Source: Microbotryum silenes-acaulis
Lineage: Eukaryota > Basidiomycota > Microbotryomycetes > Microbotryales > Microbotryaceae
Direction: 5' to 3'
NCBI GenBank assembly: GCA_003665825.1
Contig: QPFY01000013.1
Location: 248,001-312,000, forward strand
Length of the DNA: 64,000 bases
In this document: positions 23,379 to 35,006 of the stretch, in pieces
Layout: each line of letters opens with the position of its first letter
Position numbering within the stretch: the stretch's first letter is position 1
Translations under genes and position numbers: made by a program
The notes under the pieces: model-generated
Databases searched by the model: none
What the model was told of the DNA's origin: nothing
What the model saw: the letters and a program-made list of their open reading frames with translations, nothing else

Positions 23379-24343
23379 ATGGTTGCGGCAGGTCGAACGG
23401 CGGATTCGAACGAGATGTACGCGAGGTGCATCCTACGATACCTCGAGTACTGTGACGACGAGTTGGTCGACCGGAGGGATCAATTCCCCGCACATCCTGA
23501 CGTCGTCAGGCGATTTCTCACTCGGATCGCGTTGTCGGGAAATGGCGTCGGAGCCTATAGCGTCAGCCACTTCCGCCGATTCCGTACCGCCCTAGAATTG
23601 GGCTGCGTATGAACTACGATCCGAAGATGTGGACGATGCAACGGGCTGCGGCTGCGGCCACAGCTCCAGCCCCCAAACCAGAGCGATTGGCGGCGACTTT
23701 GGACGACCTCAGGTGCCTGGCCGCGGGGATCGACAAGTGCAGTCCGTTTGATACGGCCGTGTTTGCTGCAGCGTGTGCGGCGTTCTTCGCGATGGCGAGA
23801 TTGGGCGAGGTTACGGCGGGTTCGGCGGACGAAGAGTTCATAGCCGAGCGGCATCTAGCGGTGGCCAATGCACGCCGGATCGATGCAACGAGCGAAGCTC
23901 CTCTCCGATACGAGTTGGACCTCCCGTTCGACAAGGTGCGTCGGCGTGTCGGCCGCACGCTGGTAGTCTCGGCGCGAGACGGCGAGCCCTTCTGCCCGGT
24001 CGGAGGCATCGATAACCATTTCCGCCTAAACGACCCTCCACCAGGGCGGTTGTTCTCACATCGGGCGCGCGAGGGAGGTCATTGACAGCTGACCTCCTCG
24101 GCGTTCTCGCGACGAATCAAAGACATTCTCGAGGCGAGCGGGAGGGCGCCCTTGAACAACCACTCCTTTAGGTCCGGTGGGGCCACGTTTTACCTTCGCG
24201 AAGGTGTACACACGGATCACATCCGAAACCTTGGCCGTTGGTCATCGAATGCCTTCGACAGGTATTGGCGGCAGCACAGGGAGATTGCGATCCAAGTGCT
24301 GAGCAAGGCTGGCAAGCTTGCACTCGATTCGGTTAGAGCCTGA
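23379..24343 (+). pseudogene. Tyrosine recombinase (Crypton/DIRS-like integrase) remnant
   Basis: Three pieces read as one integrase. The first (23379-23612) resembles the N-terminal SAM-like DNA-binding part (LRYLEYCDDELVDR...PDVVRRFLTRI). The second (23609-24085) has the catalytic ARLGEVTAG box with the first Arg. The third (24152-24343) has HSFRSGGATFYLREGV (HxxR box) and LGRWSSNAFDRYWR with the terminal Tyr. A frame change near 23610 and one in-frame stop at 24083-24085 break it. Such recombinases mobilise Crypton and DIRS elements; no reverse transcriptase lies next to it, which leans toward Crypton, but this is unresolved. Confidence 0.6.
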
Positions 24344-25784
24344 ATGCGTTGTAACGTAGGCATCTTTCGCTGTGTTTCTTTGGTTGTGAATGTGGGGGGC
24401 GTGACCTGTGGTACGCGTCCGGCGCCAGGGCGCCTGTCCAAACCGGGGGCTCGGGAATTGGGGTGTACGCATCATCCTAGGGTCTCGTCCAGGAAGATTA
24501 ATCATCTTCCTCATCCCAACACAACCAAACAAACCGTAAGATACACAAGGAAGGTCGCAATTTCCTTCCCGCGCTCGAGAACCCCATTGGCATCCGATCG
24601 AGACATCGGAGGGGAAAAGCGGACCCGCAACCGCTACACGCACGACAGCGCACGACAGGACCCGGGAAAGCTCAGCTCAATGTGCGTCTCGAAAAACGGC
24701 GATTTTTGGCCGATTTGTACATCGGGATGAGGTGTCTGAGGGGTCGATTTGTACCTGTTTTCAGGTACAGTGGAAGAGTTCCGAAAACATGAAAAATTCA
24801 ATCTCGTGAAATTGCCCAAGAATGGCTCTCCAACAGCCAGAGATACGAAAAATCGCTCCGACGACCCGGTACTAACGTCGCGTCCGCTTTGGCAGCCGGC
24901 CGCTTGGACCCTGCGCGCCCTGCGAAGGGCCCGACCGCGTATCGGCTCCGCTCCCTCCGACTGCATTGCCCCTCTCCTCGCCAGCATGCGCAAGTCCCTT
25001 CCGAATCGGGGCCAAGGATGCTGCAAGCACCCCTTGGAAGCTTTGCAGCTGGTAATATCGCGCTTGCGCCCGTGGGTCCAGGACTCGCCAAGTGTGGCCA
25101 GCGAAGCCAAAACCAGCTGGGGGCTCAACGGTCTGCATGCTCGAGTTGTAGGTGTCAAGGCAGCTGACGACCCGGTGACCGTTCAAGAAGATTCGAGCTT
25201 GACCGCGGCTGTTGCGAGTGGTGTAGACTCCGGAACTGGCTTGCGTTGGAAAGAGCTCCTGAATCACGATGTTGGAGACGAGTCCGAGGGATTCGGTGCT
25301 CTCAACACTGCAGTGAGGCATTGCTGGTGACGGCTTTGTGTAAATATAGCGCACTGTGGTGCATACAGACGCCGACGTGATGAACAACTTTTCTCAATTG
25401 CAGTGAAGGGGTTCGAAATGCAACAAGCAAAGCGCTTTTGAGACTCACCATATCCGGGGCAAGTCCCTCTCCGTTGCGAATATTGAGGTCAAGTTCATCA
25501 CAGCTTTGTGTGATGTAGTCCAAAGACAACCAAGGAGCCGATCTTCAAAGGATTCTTGGCCGATACGGAGCCATTGTTTGCGCCAAGGTGTGGATGTTGC
25601 TGGTCGAGCTGTCGGTAGCGAACGGCCCGAGCTCCTATCCCTTCTATTGAACATCGCAGCAAGATGTTGATTCAGAAAAAAGCAGGTAGTTTTCTCCAGA
25701 ATATTGCATACATGTGATCTTGCGTCCTGCGTGTTTTGCCTTGTTTCGACTTCTTGTTCGGACATCTGTCGACCGGCCGGGGCG
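24344..25784. other. Intergenic stretch with unassigned open frames
   Basis: Between the recombinase remnant and the inverted-repeat arm there is no recognisable gene. A minus-strand frame at 24872-25387 has some coding look (for example SLGLVSNIVIQELFPTQ and GFAGHTWRVL) and could be a fragment of an unknown protein, but it has no clear splice partners. Other frames look like shadows. Confidence 0.3.
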
Positions 25785-26153
25785 GCCCACTCGCTCCCAC
25801 TCGTGTTACTAGTAACTATCGTGTTCGGTAATAACGGTTGCGGGTCATCGCTGCGGTCGGCGCGGGGAGCCCTCCCTTTTGCTCTTGCTGTGCCAGCGAG
25901 TCCACCCTGCTAATCTCGCCAATCCCTCACAGGCAATTTTCCTGCTGTCGCTTGACTCATTCGCCTTTGTAGGTACCCGTCGCCTGCTGCTGCTCATGTT
26001 GAGCAGTCACAATATCGGTGTCGTTCCCGCGGATACAGGCTGAGGCACGCGAGACTGGATGAGCTGACAACTACACCGCCGTGCCAATGTTTTGCAGCTG
26101 GTCTAGACCTACTGCTCCCTCTTTCCTTCGGTTCTTCTCTTTGTGTTCTGTCG

Positions 26154-28578
26154 ATGGCTGGCGCGCAGTCTGGCGACGAATGCGTGGACGTTGGCGGTCC
26201 TGAGCCGGCGTCACCGCCTGCCCACCCCGCCCGAGATGTCGCACCGCTGCATTCCGGCTCACCCACGTCGACCACGTCCTCGCCGGCATCTCACCGATCG
26301 CGTGGCTCTACGAAAGCAACTACCGCTCCATCGACGGGCTCGCCGAAGGGGTCCTTTACAGAATCACCCACTACGTCGCCAGCAGGATCAGCGATCACAT
26401 CGCCAACAGGATCGCCGATCACATCGCCAAAGGTCCCGCCACCTGTGCCCTCGCCACCTCCGGCTCGCTCGTTCACCGCTCGACTCCCTTGGGTCCTGCG
26501 CACATGGATGTTTCCTTCCAGCTCGGAAGACAGAACCGGGTTTCGAGGCTATGAAGTCGAGTGGTCTCCATTGAAGGACTTTTTTCTTAGCCCAATCTCC
26601 GGTGGCGATGGTACCGCGGTGGCCGCGGCGGATCTCGGCCAGGATGGGTCAACGATGAATCAGATGGCGCCGGAGATCACGTGGCATCTAGGTGATCCGA
26701 ATTTGGTGAGCATCTCTTCCAAAACAATGTTTTCTACTGCTCTTCGACGTTCCTGACCTCCCAACGATCTGGATCGGATAGAACTCACTAGGAAGACTCG
26801 TGAAAACTCCTCTTGACCCAGATCGCGAGTTGTACGACCGCAGCGAGTTCCCCGATTTCGTCGTGCTGTCGCGACAAGCCTTCGACGCCAATCCTGAGCT
26901 CGCTTCGGCTTGGGCCCAAGATCACCTCGACGATGGAGAGAACGGTGTCCTCGACTGGGAACAAGTTGCCGCGATAGGTGTACTGGGTGGCATGAAGAAA
27001 AGCGACGACACCTCCGAATACGAGTGTGTATATCCAGCCACACGATTGAAGCACCACCTGCGCATGCTCGCTGCCGAGTCACCGATCCGTTCCCACACGT
27101 TCGGCTTCACGCTCGAAGGCCCAATCTTGACACTCTACCTCCACACACCATCTGGTCTGTTCTACTCGTCCGATATCGAATGCACCGAAGCGAATGGGCA
27201 CCTGTCGACGTTCATCGAGCGCCTTCTCGGCTTGAATGATGTTGATCTCGGCAAGATCGCCTCGCCTGGAGGACCCGACGGCCCGCCGCTGCCATTCCCG
27301 ATGGCTGTGCTTCCACCGCGGGTGCCATCTTTCGCTCGTCACCTCGCCAAAGTACCCACGATGGGCTCAATCGAGATTGAGAAGACCGTCTTTTGCAGCG
27401 GCGAGGTCCTCGGGTTGCAGAAATCCGCTTCGCGAATCCGAGCGATCCGGGACGGACCAGGTGACAATCGCGAATACGCAATGACGGTGTCGTTCTTTGA
27501 GGAGACCTTTTGCGACGAACATGATCGGATCCGTGTGGCGATCGCATCGGCGTCACCCGAGGATCGCGAAGGTCTCACAAACTTTGTGGACGTGTATCGA
27601 GAAGTCGACTTTACCCTTGTGCCCCACTTCCTCAAAGGCAATTTTGACGCCGAAAGATGCGAGCTCAAGCCGAGGGCGATGGAGGTTGCCTTTCAGGAGC
27701 GCTGCCTCGAGTCAATCTGGACCGTGGATTCGACCGAGGCGCTCGTCCGAGCGGTCCTTGGAGTGGTCAGAGGTCTGTTGCGATCTCGCTCTCATCAGTC
27801 TGCTCCCAATCAGGGTTGAGCGATATCTGATGCCGGATTGGTCTCCTTCCAGGTCTGCGCAGTCTATACCGAATGCGGATCCTACACTGCGATATCTCAC
27901 CGGGCAATATTATGATCGGACCCGGTGGTGAGGGCGTACTGATCGATTATGACGTCGCCGTATGTATGGACGGCCCTTCTGGTGAAGCTGCGCGCCTGAA
28001 GCGACGTGTGAGGTCTCGTTCTGATATCGCGGCGCTCCACTGCTGCTCCACTGACCAGAGCCTCGTTCAATCACTCCTCACAGGGCACGTTCGCCTTCCG
28101 ACCCCGGCATCTCATCCAATATGCCGGCGAAATCTTGCATCAACCTTGGCACGACATTGAGCAGCTGGTCTACACCCTTTTCTGTGTTGTTCTCGCCCAA
28201 CCCAAGGGGCCAGGTGATTCGACCGGAATGTCGGACAAGGCCGCTTCGGTTTGGGAGGCATGGACAACGGAAGCTAAGCCCCGTCGGGCATACCTTTTGA
28301 AAGAAACGTTTGTTCAAGTGGAATCGAATCGGAACAAGCTGTTGGACTCAAGTTTGGATTTCTGGGAAGGCATTCCTGATCTCATCGCCACGGTCGCGAA
28401 GTACTGCGGACTAGGTTTGTCGGTCTGCATTTACACCGAGATCGCAGAAGAAGAATGCGTCGAGAACGGATGGGCTTCAGGTGAACTCTCGCACGACCAC
28501 CTTATTGCGGACCTGGAGGAGTTATTGGAGAAGATTGTACAGAAGAAACAGGAAAGGGGTCCTTCCGGGTTCGCCTGA
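26154..28578 (+). CDS. FunK1-family kinase-like protein A (HCD variant)
   Basis: Exons 26154-26705, 26782-27772, 27853-28007 and 28084-28578 join in phase to 730 residues. The N-terminal 110 residues are Ser/Thr/Pro-rich with short repeats (ITSPTGSP-like). Then comes the long FunK1 N-lobe region (GFRGYEVEWSPLKDFFL; SHTFGFTLEGPILTLYLHTPSGLFYSSD). The 155-nt third exon holds the catalytic loop ILHCDISPGNIMI and VLIDYDVAV, equivalent to HRD and DFG. The last exon starts GTFAFRPRHL, the usual activation-segment motif, and contains WHDIEQLVYTL. The HRD arginine is Cys, and the beta-3 position reads EYAMTVSF where FunK1 kinases usually have a Lys. So the Asp, Asn and DFG Asp remain while Lys and Arg are missing. 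Activity is doubtful. An identical copy lies in the right arm. Confidence 0.85.
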
Positions 28579-30505
28579 CATTATGTAGATACTTGAAATC
28601 TGTGTGCCGTTCATTTGACCAATCGTAAACTTTTTCATCTCGTTCCGACCGTAAATATTACGAAAGTAAGGCCGAGATGGAAGTGGATAAAAGCCGATGT
28701 TAGATTTAACTAATCCTCGAGATTTGATTTTGTGCGACATTGTCCCATGTTACGGCTCTGTGCGATCCTTGTTCGCTCTGTGCGATCCTTGTTCTGAGAT
28801 TGGTCGGCGCGTGTGTGGGTCGAACTGATCGCCGTGATGTGCCGTGGAAGGAGCAACGCGACCCGACGCGACCTACCAGTGCTTGGATCAGCCGGTCACG
28901 CCCTGCAGTGTAACACCGCTTGAGGAAGGTGAATGTCGAGAACGTCGCTATCCCAAAGCAATGAAGCTGAACAAGCCAAAGATGAAGTACAATGAACCGG
29001 GTCAGTCAGATCGTACCCCCGTAACAACAACCTGGACGCGTCAAAGTTTTCAGAGCTCGCTATTGATGTCCACAGCTAATAAGTCGTGTTTGGGATGCGG
29101 CGCGGCGCGGCAGCAAGCATGGTTCTAGGGCACTCACTGGGGACAATCCTGGCGAGTGGTTAACACAGACGATCGGTCGAACGCGCAAGACTGAGGTAGA
29201 AGATCAGAAAGAAGCGATGTTGATTGCCAGGAAGCCTTGGAAGGGACGCGGGTTGCAGCTGGAAACGACGTTCAATTTTGACTAACTAACTATCACAATT
29301 TAAGTCAACCAGCCAGTACTAAGTCCTCACGGAGAAGGGTTTTAACTTCTGATCGAGTTGATAGTTAACAAGATGCGAGAGAGATAAAAATATGTCATGT
29401 AAAGGCGATTGTATACTGAAGAGCTTCAGTATGAAGCCATAAGGCCATTGTCATCTCTCGTGCCAACTGTTCCGAGACTGGAAGCTCCCAACTAGGGTAC
29501 TGGACCCAAAAACCGCCGGGAAACCCGCTAAGAAGTGAGGTTTGGCAAGCGCGCTTTGGGCGTGTACCTTTGGGTATGCCTGAGGTGAATCGAGCGGAGG
29601 CTGTTCGACGTGCCCGGGTCCTTCCCAATCGACATCGCACACCTGCTGGGGGATAACATTCCCGCTCTACTGTGGAAGTCACCTGTCTGCTGGAGATCAG
29701 TAAAAGATGGCACTCGCATCCTCTCCACCGCTGCGGCTTTGCTCGAAGATGCCCATTCGGAACCTACCAGCGAAACCCCCAAAAGAAGGCCAACACCTGC
29801 TACGAGATTCACGAGTGGTTGCAATTCGAGTTGAATGGATCCGTCGCCGAACTCACAGACGCCGGGATGCCCGACATGTACGTCGCACACTGGGCTGACT
29901 TCGTCAGGCTCGTCCGACAGGCTTGTGCTCGACCGCAGGCCCGCCAACATTGAGCGCATCCAAACCATCGACGAGCTCGCCGACCGGTTTGTACAAGGGC
30001 AAGAGCGTCTGTAGGTTGGATTCAAAGAGAACCGGGTCGAAGCGATGCCCTTGGCCATCCACAAACTCCACCACCTCGGGGAATGGATAAAGCGGGTCGG
30101 TAACCTCAGCCTTGTGTCGCAGTTGCTGCTCGAGCGAGTCATCGGCTACTGCAAGAAGGGCGCGACGTCGAACGTGAGCCCATGCATGAGTGCATGAGCT
30201 TGATGGAAAAGGCAAGTCCCCAGTGCAGCGGAGAAGTGTTCGGGATGCCTGCGGCTGACCATGAGCGGGTACTTGCCTTCGACGCCGCTTCACAGACCAT
30301 CGTACGCGAACAGCAGAAGTGCTGGGCCGACTTGAAGGATCCTGAGTTTGCCGTGTCGATCAATAGGGACTCGAGACATGGAGTTCAGGTCCAACTCAGG
30401 AAAGGCTACGGCGAACCTTATAGCAATTCGATTGATCATGAATGTAGTATGAATGTGTTGCTCCTAGCATGGAATGTCAAAGCTAGGGGACTGCAGGTGC
30501 GACCA
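28579..30505. other. Non-kinase part of the inverted-repeat arm, transposon-like remnants
   Basis: Downstream of gene A the arm holds about 1.9 kb of unclear origin. There is a 20-bp tandem duplication near 28757-28796 (CTCTGTGCGATCCTTGTTCG twice). A minus-strand frame at 30293-29904 reads like protein (LEQQLRHKAEVTDPLYPFPEVVEF) and a plus-strand frame at 29672-29953 also does (NTCYEIHEWLQFEL), so one is a shadow. Near 30340-30430 a module shared with 39640-39715 appears. I recognise no family; a decayed DNA transposon is likely. Confidence 0.35.
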
Positions 30506-30709
30506 AGGCTTCTCATCAGATCGATCTGATCTGATCTGATCCTGATCCTAAAAGGATCGATCTTGATTCTAGTTGGGCAGGATCAGATCACCACTGCCAC
30601 CCTCTGCCAAGGGTCAGTTAGCCACCACCTTAGGATCCTCATCCAAGCAATCCGTTGCTCACGCGAAGCCCCTCTCGCACAGGGACTAGCAGTCGCCAAC
30701 TTGGTTTCA

Positions 30710-30921
30710 CTATGCGCCGGCTCCACTTCCCGCTTCGAGTTGCCTTGGCCATGACGATCAACAACTTGAAAGCCCAAGGTCAATCACTCGATCGTGTTGG
30801 CGTCGATCTCTCTCTGCATCCCGTCTTCCCTCATGGGCAGCTGTATGTGGCATTGTCTCGAGCCATGAGTGTTGATCGAATCCTTGAAGGTGCTACTGCC
30901 CTCTCGCGACCCCGCCGATGA
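30710..30921 (+). pseudogene. Helitron-type PIF1 helicase, C-terminal fragment
   Basis: The frame reads [21 protein letters not shown] then [21 protein letters not shown], the terminal helicase motifs (V and VI) of PIF1-like helicases from Helitrons. The usual TINKSQGQS is altered to [11 protein letters not shown] by a small insertion. It starts abruptly just inside the left inverted-repeat arm, so the arm's inner edge falls next to it. Only about 70 codons remain. Confidence 0.7.
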
Positions 30922-32374
30922 TGACTACAAGCCGTCGATCGAGCGGCAGCGTGACCTCAAACCCAGTATTTCGCTCCGTTCTCAGAGCCATGACTGGAGA
31001 ATAGTGTACTTCGTGTTGTATGTATACTGTTCGATTCTCCTGCTATTTGAAGTTCATCCTCCCGTTAGTTTAACAGGCTCCCACTGGTTTTCAAAAAGAC
31101 AAAGATGTCTCGTGGTCTTAGCTCCTGCAAACTGTGCTATATACCTTCCAAATTTTGGCGACGTCGGAATATACCCGCTTTAATCAAATCCATCCCCGTG
31201 ATATACAAGAAATTACGGAAATAATCCATGTGTTGGGGCCTTGATCAATGAATGTGGCGGACCGGCGCGCAAAAATTCCCGCTTGAATACGCCGTGGCAG
31301 GCTACCCGCTTGTATACGCCTCACAAGCCTCAGTTAGCCTCATCAACTGGAGTGAGCAAAATAAAGAAGAGGAAGTGCATTGAACCGACTTGTCCGAGCT
31401 GGGACCAATCGTGAACACGTCATCGGCTCCGAAGCGTTGGGGGAAGGGGTTCCAGCAGCTTTGAAGTGCACTTGTTTTGGTGCTGCAGCAGGCACCCAAG
31501 AGCATCAAAGTTTGGTGCATTTATTTCATTCCATTGACCCTGTTCGAATTCCCGTTGTCGGTCGTCTTTTGCACTGATGTAAACCTGAACAGCGGCCCCA
31601 GGCCTTTAGCCCCTAAAACCTCAAGTCAGTAGTTGCCCAGTTTCGGATTCGGTGACGGCTTGCAGGGAATCTGGTCACTAGCTCAGCCTGTGAGACAGGT
31701 TCGCAGTTATTTGAGTCGCTGTATGATTCTTTCATCGGATCTTCAAAGGGATGCTTCCCGTACTGCAGTCTCTAAGATCACGAGGCCACTTTTGCCCTTT
31801 CACCTTTTTCTTGTTCTCGGTAGAGACACGTTGTCTTGCTCTCTTGACCCTCCCAACCCAATGTTGCGTTTTCTGGAGCGGGAAGCAGCATTTAAAGGCC
31901 ACAATTCAACTCCAATATATGACTAGAGTTTCTGGTTAGTGGTCATCAAGCGGCTCACCCCACGACGGCGTCCTGTTATGTTCGAGCCCGACCCGCCAAA
32001 GGCGCGGTCGACAGGAACAGTCGTCCATTCCACGCCGCTTCCAGGCGGTGTCCCCGGCTCTTGTCATGCGATTTGGCGATCTTCAATTTCCTGTCTCTTT
32101 ATTTGCTTGAAAGTACTTCCCCATCTTGTTTGTCTTCTTTGTTTGTGCCGATGTAACATTTAGCCTACTCACTCTTCTTCACATTGATGAGTTTGTACTC
32201 TTTGTTTGCTCCACAATCATATTCACATTTTCAACCTCGTAGTACGCACAGTAGTAGTAAATCTGAGACACAACAGAGACAAAACAAGGATATCATACGA
32301 CAATTAGTGGAGTAAAGCAAAAGCAATCTGAATAGAAGCCAATGATGCAAGTGACACTGCAACGGGGAGCTTCG
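30922..32374. other. Gene-poor stretch
   Basis: No frame with coding character was found. The DNA is less GC-rich than the flanking chromosome, with AT-rich spots near 31170-31230 and 32220-32330. It likely represents old transposon debris plus 3' flanking DNA of FunK1 gene C. Confidence 0.4.
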
Positions 32375-34604
32375 CTACTCCAGGTTCAAGTTCTGTGCCT
32401 CGAGCGTGATGGAGAGCGACTGCAGGTCGAGAACCAGACTGTCGAGCAAACGAGCTGCGCCGTCCCGCCCCCCCCATTCCTCAAACAGAGCCGTTTCTTC
32501 CTCTGCTATCGTGCTCCTTTCGCGAATCAATGTTATCCCGCAGTAATTGAACAATACTTGGAATAGCGAGTCGATGTTGGTCCAATAAGAACTGTATTGT
32601 TCTACACGAGACTCCCAGCGCTCCGGCCTTTTGAATAGCTCGGTCTTCCGATCTTCCATCATCGGAAGGACAGAGTCCCATTTTTTCCACTTCAGCTCAT
32701 CCTCCTTCGACATCCTTTTCGGGCTTTGGGGTCCCAGAGGACGGCTTGAGACCACGTATAAAACGATGAAGAACAGCTGTTCGACCTGGTGCCATATCTC
32801 TTGTTTGATTCGAGGCGAGATCGTCGGAAGATTTGCCCGGGCCATTGTTGTCAGCGCGCCCTGCATATGCGACGCCCGCAAAATTAGCGGTTAGAGCCTT
32901 GCTGAAGTAGGGACGGGGGACGGGAGGGGGGCACGGTGACGAGCTTGACTCACCACAGGTTCTAGACGCTCTTCCTCCGACGAAGGATCGTTCAAGAAGC
33001 ATAGCCAGTTGGGGAGTAGTAGGCATCCCGTGCCGTCGGCGATGACGACGATGTTATCGACTGAAAGATCCAGATTCAGTATGTTGAGCCGGTAAAGAGT
33101 GCGGATACCTGTGTTGGGCCATTGCCCTCATGACTGATCAGATCTCGCCCTTGTGTGGTGAGATGAACAAGGCTCACTACTACACACCTTTGACTGCGCC
33201 TAAGATTATCTGGATGAGGTGGGTTGTAGACTTGGCCTCCAGAATCGACTCGAAACGCCTGTCATACTTGACGTATTGAACCGCTCTCGGCACAGTTCCA
33301 CATCCCGCGTCACCACCGCACACAGCGACCGGAGCGCTGCGATAGGCTTGAGGATCCCGAAAGATCATATCGACCACCGCGAGACCCTCCCGCTCGTGTG
33401 GCTGCAGAGAATGCACTCGTTTCAGGAACTCGCTTGTCCGTTCGGCTTGATCCTGGTCGACGAGCGAGAAGAGGACGGAGTGCTCCGGTGAGCCACCAAA
33501 CGAAGCTTGGCCACCCGTCTCAACGTTGTTGAAGACTCCGGGATAGCAAATAGCTCGGGGCCCGGTCATTGCATCATTCAGGTAGGTCGGTTGCCACAGA
33601 CAAACTCCTTGATGTGTGGGTCTTGGGCTCGACAAAGCTGCGATGGGGCGCTGGTATATGATGGGTGGTAGGGTGTCCACTGTGACGGGATAGGTTGGGC
33701 CAGAAGCGATGACGCCGAGGTCGAGCTCGGGAGCGACAACGAGTCGGACCAGGAACCTCAAAAGAGTCGCGTAGCCTTCTTGTTGAGAACAGTCGAACTC
33801 ATTCGTCTTGAAGACGCCGCTAGCCGAGTGAACTAGAACGCGGAACTGCGATCCCACCAGCGTGAAGCCGTACGTGAATTCGCGCAGAGCAATTGCCGAT
33901 TTCAGTCGATAAAACCCCCGCACACTCTGCCAAGCGGCAGAGCCTCCTTTGTTCCCCTTCTTGAGTTCTCCAGGTGCGAGGACTTGGTTCACCTCGCGGA
34001 GATCCTCTGGACGTTTGCCTAACCGAATCCCCTCCCTCCTCCATTCGTCATCTGACATAGCCCAGATCCTCTCGATTGGCTCGGTCGACGCGAAAGAGAA
34101 GAGAACGACCGCGTCCGGTGCGTGATCGTCGTGAGTGAGCTGGCCGGCCGAGGTCGGAACGACGATGTTGAGAGTACTACTTGCGACGATATGACGTATA
34201 GCCGGACCCTGGTGCGCAAGCAGAAGATCTATTTTGTAAGCAATATATTGGGTAACTTGTATTGGGCAACGACATAGCAGACTCACAACCGCATTGATTT
34301 GGGCAAAGAGGTCTTTCATCGGCTCTTCCTCCCCCCAAGTACCTGAAAAGGTGACATGCTCGACCAAGTTGTCTAACTCGGGAGCTGGAGTTGCCACAAA
34401 TGTGTGCAGGTTTTGCGAGAACCCAATACGACCGCCCAGCTCCTGCCTGAGTCGGTTATGGATGACTTCTTTGCCGTTAGTGTTGAGGCCGGGAGCAATG
34501 CTCCTTGAGAACTTGACGGGAGCATCGTTGGGCTTCACTGCTCTCAAAAGCTCCGTCAGAGTCCTGAATGGTGTAGCGGGTTTCGAATACAAGAAATGTC
34601 TCAT
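32375..34604 (-). CDS. FunK1-family pseudokinase-like protein C
   Basis: Exons 34604-33188, 33108-32954 and 32860-32375 join in phase to 685 residues (ATG at 34604, MRHFLYSKPATPF). The first exon holds the FunK1 N-terminal region (FTYGFTLVGSQFRVLVHSASGVF, PTHQGVCLWQP). The 155-nt second exon, equal in size and phase to that of A and B, carries the catalytic-loop equivalent ILNLDLSVDNIVVI: the loop Asp and Asn persist but His-Arg are Asn-Leu. The DFG-equivalent is CLLLPNWLCF with no Asp. The beta-3 position reads HSVLFSLVD, without Lys. The third exon begins GALTTMARANL and has IWHQVEQLFFIVLY. It should be catalytically dead if this alignment holds. A frame-neutral, intron-like stretch at 34229-34286 is read through. 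Confidence 0.8.
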
Positions 34605-35006
34605 TCACACTCACTGATAGCTCTGGTGCCTGCGTGAAAGACCAAACCGTGACAGATTGCGCTTGTAGCGGACAGCGAGGAGGAAAAACAGCTGCGAGAT
34701 GCCTCCGGGCGTGGGATATGACGTGTGTGGGCAATGAGGAAGAAAGGCGACAGCGCAGACTGGAGTACAGAATGTAATGGCAAGTGTGCCGAAGAAAATA
34801 CGCGAATGGCAGGGTGTACGTGATGCACCGAGACGTGTAGTCGGCGGCAAGAGCGTGAAAGGTGAGCTTGCCTCAACGTTGCATCAACCTCCACCTCGGT
34901 CACCGAGGACGGGCGACGCGCGTAATCGCAGACGACGCCATAGGACGCGATTATGACTTGTGGGCGGGTCACCGGCCGTCACTTCACCAGCTCGCAGGTC
35001 GCAGTG
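33200..35006 (+). repeat. Direct segmental duplication, copy 1 (partner 48850-50660)
   Basis: Exon 1 of C and D plus about 400 bp of upstream DNA are nearly identical over 1.8 kb with a constant offset of 15,654 at the start codon. The upstream match stops at GGTCGCAGTG: here it continues into GCAGATATTTTCC, while in the other copy a TIR element begins at exactly that point. Confidence 0.85.

Larger units (their letters stand above)
25785..30585 (+). repeat. Left arm of a 4.8-kb near-perfect inverted repeat
   Basis: Every position x here corresponds to position 81772-x on the opposite strand, so the arm mirrors 51188-55987. Encoded products in both arms are identical wherever compared, including the whole kinase-like gene A. 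One single-base difference was noticed near 30568 (GATTCTAG versus GATCTAG). The outer edge is at GCCCACTCGCTC, where flanks diverge (GGGGCG on the left, GGGGCA on the right), and the inner edge is at TGGGCAGGATCA. The arms enclose 20,602 bp. Confidence 0.9.

Noticed and set aside
24749..25330. Plus-strand 193-residue frame as a gene
   Set aside because: The sequence lacks conserved text, the opposite strand is equally open, and it lies in GC-rich repeat debris.
29528..30293. Long minus-strand frames in the inverted-repeat arm as a host gene
   Set aside because: Both strands show protein-like frames over the same bases, neither matches a family I know, and no start or splice structure could be built. 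Left as unassigned remnant.
30500..30590. Possible Helitron 3' end (hairpin GATCCTaaaAGGATC followed by CTAG)
   Set aside because: The sequence beyond CTAG (TGGGCAGGATCA...) is conserved in the other repeat copies, so CTAG is internal to the repeat and not an element terminus.
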